From positions 641,461 to 705,460 of the forward strand of contig NZ_NNBL01000003.1 of NCBI RefSeq assembly GCF_002803065.1: 64,000 nt of DNA, read 5' to 3'. This DNA comes from Streptomyces sp. CB01635 (GTDB lineage Bacteria > Actinomycetota > Actinomycetes > Streptomycetales > Streptomycetaceae). How positions within the stretch are numbered: position 1 is the first letter of the stretch; every line of letters begins with the position of its first letter. The translations under genes were made by a program, and so were the position numbers. Below are positions 62,488 through 64,000 of this stretch, piece after piece. The notes below the pieces were generated by a model. The model was not told the origin of the DNA. It saw nothing but the letters and a program-made list of their open reading frames with translations, and made no database searches.

Positions 62488-63792
62488 ATGGGTGAGAGCC
62501 TGCGGAGCAGTGAGCTGCCGGGCGGACCGGTCACGGCGGGCACGCAGCCCCGCGCGGAATCGCGCCCTGCCGGCACAGCGAAGATCGTCGGGATCGTCTG
62601 GGGGTTGCTGGTCCTCAACACGCTCGGCTCCGCCGGGGCGGAGACCATCATCCCGCTGCCCCGTTCCCTCATCCAGATGGTCACCATGGGCGCGCTGGTC
62701 GCCGCGTTCGCGCTGGCGCTCGCGGTCAATCTCCGCCTGCGCATCCGACCCGGCGCCTTCGTGTTGCTGCTCACCCTGCTCATTGTGCCGAGCGTGATCT
62801 CCAGCGTGAATCTGGAGTCCGGGTTCGGCGCGCTGTTCCGCTGCGCCAGGCTGGCTCTCTTCATCGGCACGCTGTGGCTGCTCAGCCGCTGGTGGGACGG
62901 CGGCCTGACGTTCGTCCGGCACCACATCCGGATGTACTTCGCGGTGCTCGGGTCGGTGGCGGCCGGCCTGGTCATCTCACCGGGCGCGGCCCTGCCCGAC
63001 CTCTACGGCGGACGCCTCGTCGGCGCGTTGTGGCCGCTCACCCCGCCGCAGATCGGACAGTACGCCGCCGTGATCATCGGGCTCACCGTGCTGCTCGTAC
63101 TAGGGCGCCGGACCGACAGGACAAGCGCGGCGGTGGTCATCGTGCCGTCACTCGTCCTGCTCGCGCTGACCCATACCCGGACGGCCACGCTCGGCCTGTT
63201 CATCGGCCTTGTGCTGGCGATCGGCTCACTCATCCTGACCAGCGCCGCCGCCCGCCGGTTCTTCACCTGGGCAGTGCTGTGCGCCGCCGTGGCCGCGGTG
63301 GGGTTCGGCTCCGCGCTTCAGGCGTGGTTCCTGCGCGGACAGAGCCAGGAGAACTTCGCCAGCCTCACGGGTCGGGCCAAGGTCTGGGATGCCCTGCTGG
63401 CAGCGCCCCGGACGACCTCGGAGCAGCTGTTCGGCATGGGCCTGGGCGACAAGTCGTTCGGCGGGCTGCCGATCGACAACAGCTGGCTGGCCGTTTACCA
63501 GGAGCAGGGTCTGACCGGCGTCACCCTGGTGGCGGCGATCATCATCGTCCTGGGCGGCGTCGCGTTGCTGCGGCCACCGTCACTGTCGAGGGCCTGCGCG
63601 ATCTTCCTGATCAGCTACTGCGCGATCGCGTCGTACACCGAGGCAGGCCTTGGCGACGCCTCGCCGTATCTGCTGCATCTGGCCGTGGCCGCCTCGCTGT
63701 TGGCGGCACCTGCCGCGGCCACGCCCCTCCCGACGCCCGCATCCCCTCGACGGCACATCCCGCGATGGGCCCGGAGATCGGAGATGACCTGA
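62488..63792 (+). CDS. O-antigen polymerase/ligase (Wzy/WaaL-like) membrane protein
   Basis: 434 aa from ATG 62488; GTG 62479 is an in-frame alternative. About ten hydrophobic segments, a large loop (SQENFASLTGRAKVWDALLA, then GLGDKSFGGLPIDNSWLAVY) and the conserved H-containing LVLLALTHTRTATLGLFIG. This matches Wzy-C domain proteins. It would join lipid-linked repeat units at the outer face of the membrane. A flippase (Wzx) is not in the window and is expected to the right. Confidence 0.9.
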   Translation: MGESLRSSELPGGPVTAGTQPRAESRPAGTAKIVGIVWGLLVLNTLGSAGAETIIPLPRSLIQMVTMGALVAAFALALAVNLRLRIRPGAFVLLLTLLIVPSVISSVNLESGFGALFRCARLALFIGTLWLLSRWWDGGLTFVRHHIRMYFAVLGSVAAGLVISPGAALPDLYGGRLVGALWPLTPPQIGQYAAVIIGLTVLLVLGRRTDRTSAAVVIVPSLVLLALTHTRTATLGLFIGLVLAIGSLILTSAAARRFFTWAVLCAAVAAVGFGSALQAWFLRGQSQENFASLTGRAKVWDALLAAPRTTSEQLFGMGLGDKSFGGLPIDNSWLAVYQEQGLTGVTLVAAIIIVLGGVALLRPPSLSRACAIFLISYCAIASYTEAGLGDASPYLLHLAVAASLLAAPAAATPLPTPASPRRHIPRWARRSEMT

Positions 63793-63794
63793 GC

Positions 63795-64000
63795 ATGCAC
63801 GTCCTCGTAGTGCACAACCGCTACGCCTCGGCGCAGCCGAGCGGGGAGAACAAGGTCGTCGACCAGGAGGTGGAGCTGCTGCGCGCGGCCGGCCACCGGG
63901 TCGAGGTGTTCGAGCGGCGCAGCGACACCATCGCGGCGCGGTCCCTGCCGGGCAAGGTCGCGGTGCCGCTCCTTGTGCCGTGGAACCCAGCGGTCCGCGC
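63795..64000 (+). CDS. Glycosyltransferase family 4 (5' part; cut by window edge)
   Basis: ATG 63795 follows the polymerase stop by 2 bases; 68 codons are seen. MHVLVVHNRYASAQPSGENK and EVELLRAAGHRVEVFERRSD form the first Rossmann unit of a GT-B fold with the donor-side Gly-x-Gly-like SGENK loop. Catalytic residues lie outside. Confidence 0.85.
   Translation, partial: MHVLVVHNRYASAQPSGENKVVDQEVELLRAAGHRVEVFERRSDTIAARSLPGKVAVPLLVPWNPAVR

Overview
The window is high-GC actinobacterial DNA, almost certainly from a Streptomyces chromosome. Codon third positions are nearly all G or C, GTG and TTG starts are common, genes often overlap as ATGA or GTGA, and regulators of Streptomyces type are dense. 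I noticed only one in-frame TTA codon (a bldA-type codon) in any gene. I saw no rRNA, tRNA, CRISPR array, transposase or phage gene.

Layout. 1-3.2 kb: minus-strand uptake locus (GntR/UTRA regulator, 2x[4Fe-4S] ferredoxin, lipoprotein substrate-binding protein, ABC permease cut by the left edge). 3.4-3.85 kb: decayed flavin-hydroxylase remnant. 3.9-6.3 kb: YjdF-like membrane protein, then a divergent pair of an AhpD/CMD-fold protein and an ECF41 sigma factor; both promoters match the ECF41 signature. 6.4-8.4 kb: ABC exporter half with a translationally coupled leader ORF and a TTA codon. 8.6-19.5 kb: catabolic island centred on an AraC regulator. Acyl-CoA ligase and an odd TauD-like protein lie to the left; to the right is a six-gene operon (beta-keto acid cleavage enzyme, quinone reductase, TauD-type dioxygenase, MFS carrier, small hydrolase, acetoacetyl-CoA synthetase).

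19.6-26.4 kb: SpoIIE/PP2C phosphatase, TrmB/LuxR regulator, large secreted subtilase, GOLPH3-like protein. 26.6-32.3 kb: meaB remnant, then a minus-strand series of amino-acid permease, PLP decarboxylase and PucR regulator. 32.3-40.7 kb: sugar-acid catabolism. On the minus strand are a VOC protein, an Nramp-fold transporter without metal-site motifs, a 2-hydroxyacid dehydrogenase, an HpcH/HpaI aldolase and an aldo/keto reductase. Divergent from these are a DUF1537 kinase, a PdxA2-like dehydrogenase and a DeoR regulator, the core of the D-threonate/D-erythronate pathway (acid to 4-phospho-acid to DHAP plus CO2). 40.8-41.2 kb: two more gene remnants. 41.3-46.8 kb: SDR, amidase, AraC regulator, methyltransferase, GNAT acetyltransferase.

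47.7-64 kb: a plus-strand exopolysaccharide operon running off the right edge. It holds a priming phosphoglycosyltransferase, an AlgD-type nucleotide-sugar 6-dehydrogenase, a GT4 glycosyltransferase, two chain-length-type proteins whose cytoplasmic domains lack a Walker A motif, an AsnB-type amidotransferase, a Zn-ADH/Gfo-Idh-MocA fusion, a heparinase II/III-fold lyase, a beta-helix lipoprotein, a Wzy-like polymerase and a second GT4 (partial). Together they suggest a uronic-acid-containing, Wzy-polymerised polysaccharide with built-in lyase and epimerase-like functions. This locus and the beta-keto-acid operon are the best candidates for undescribed systems.
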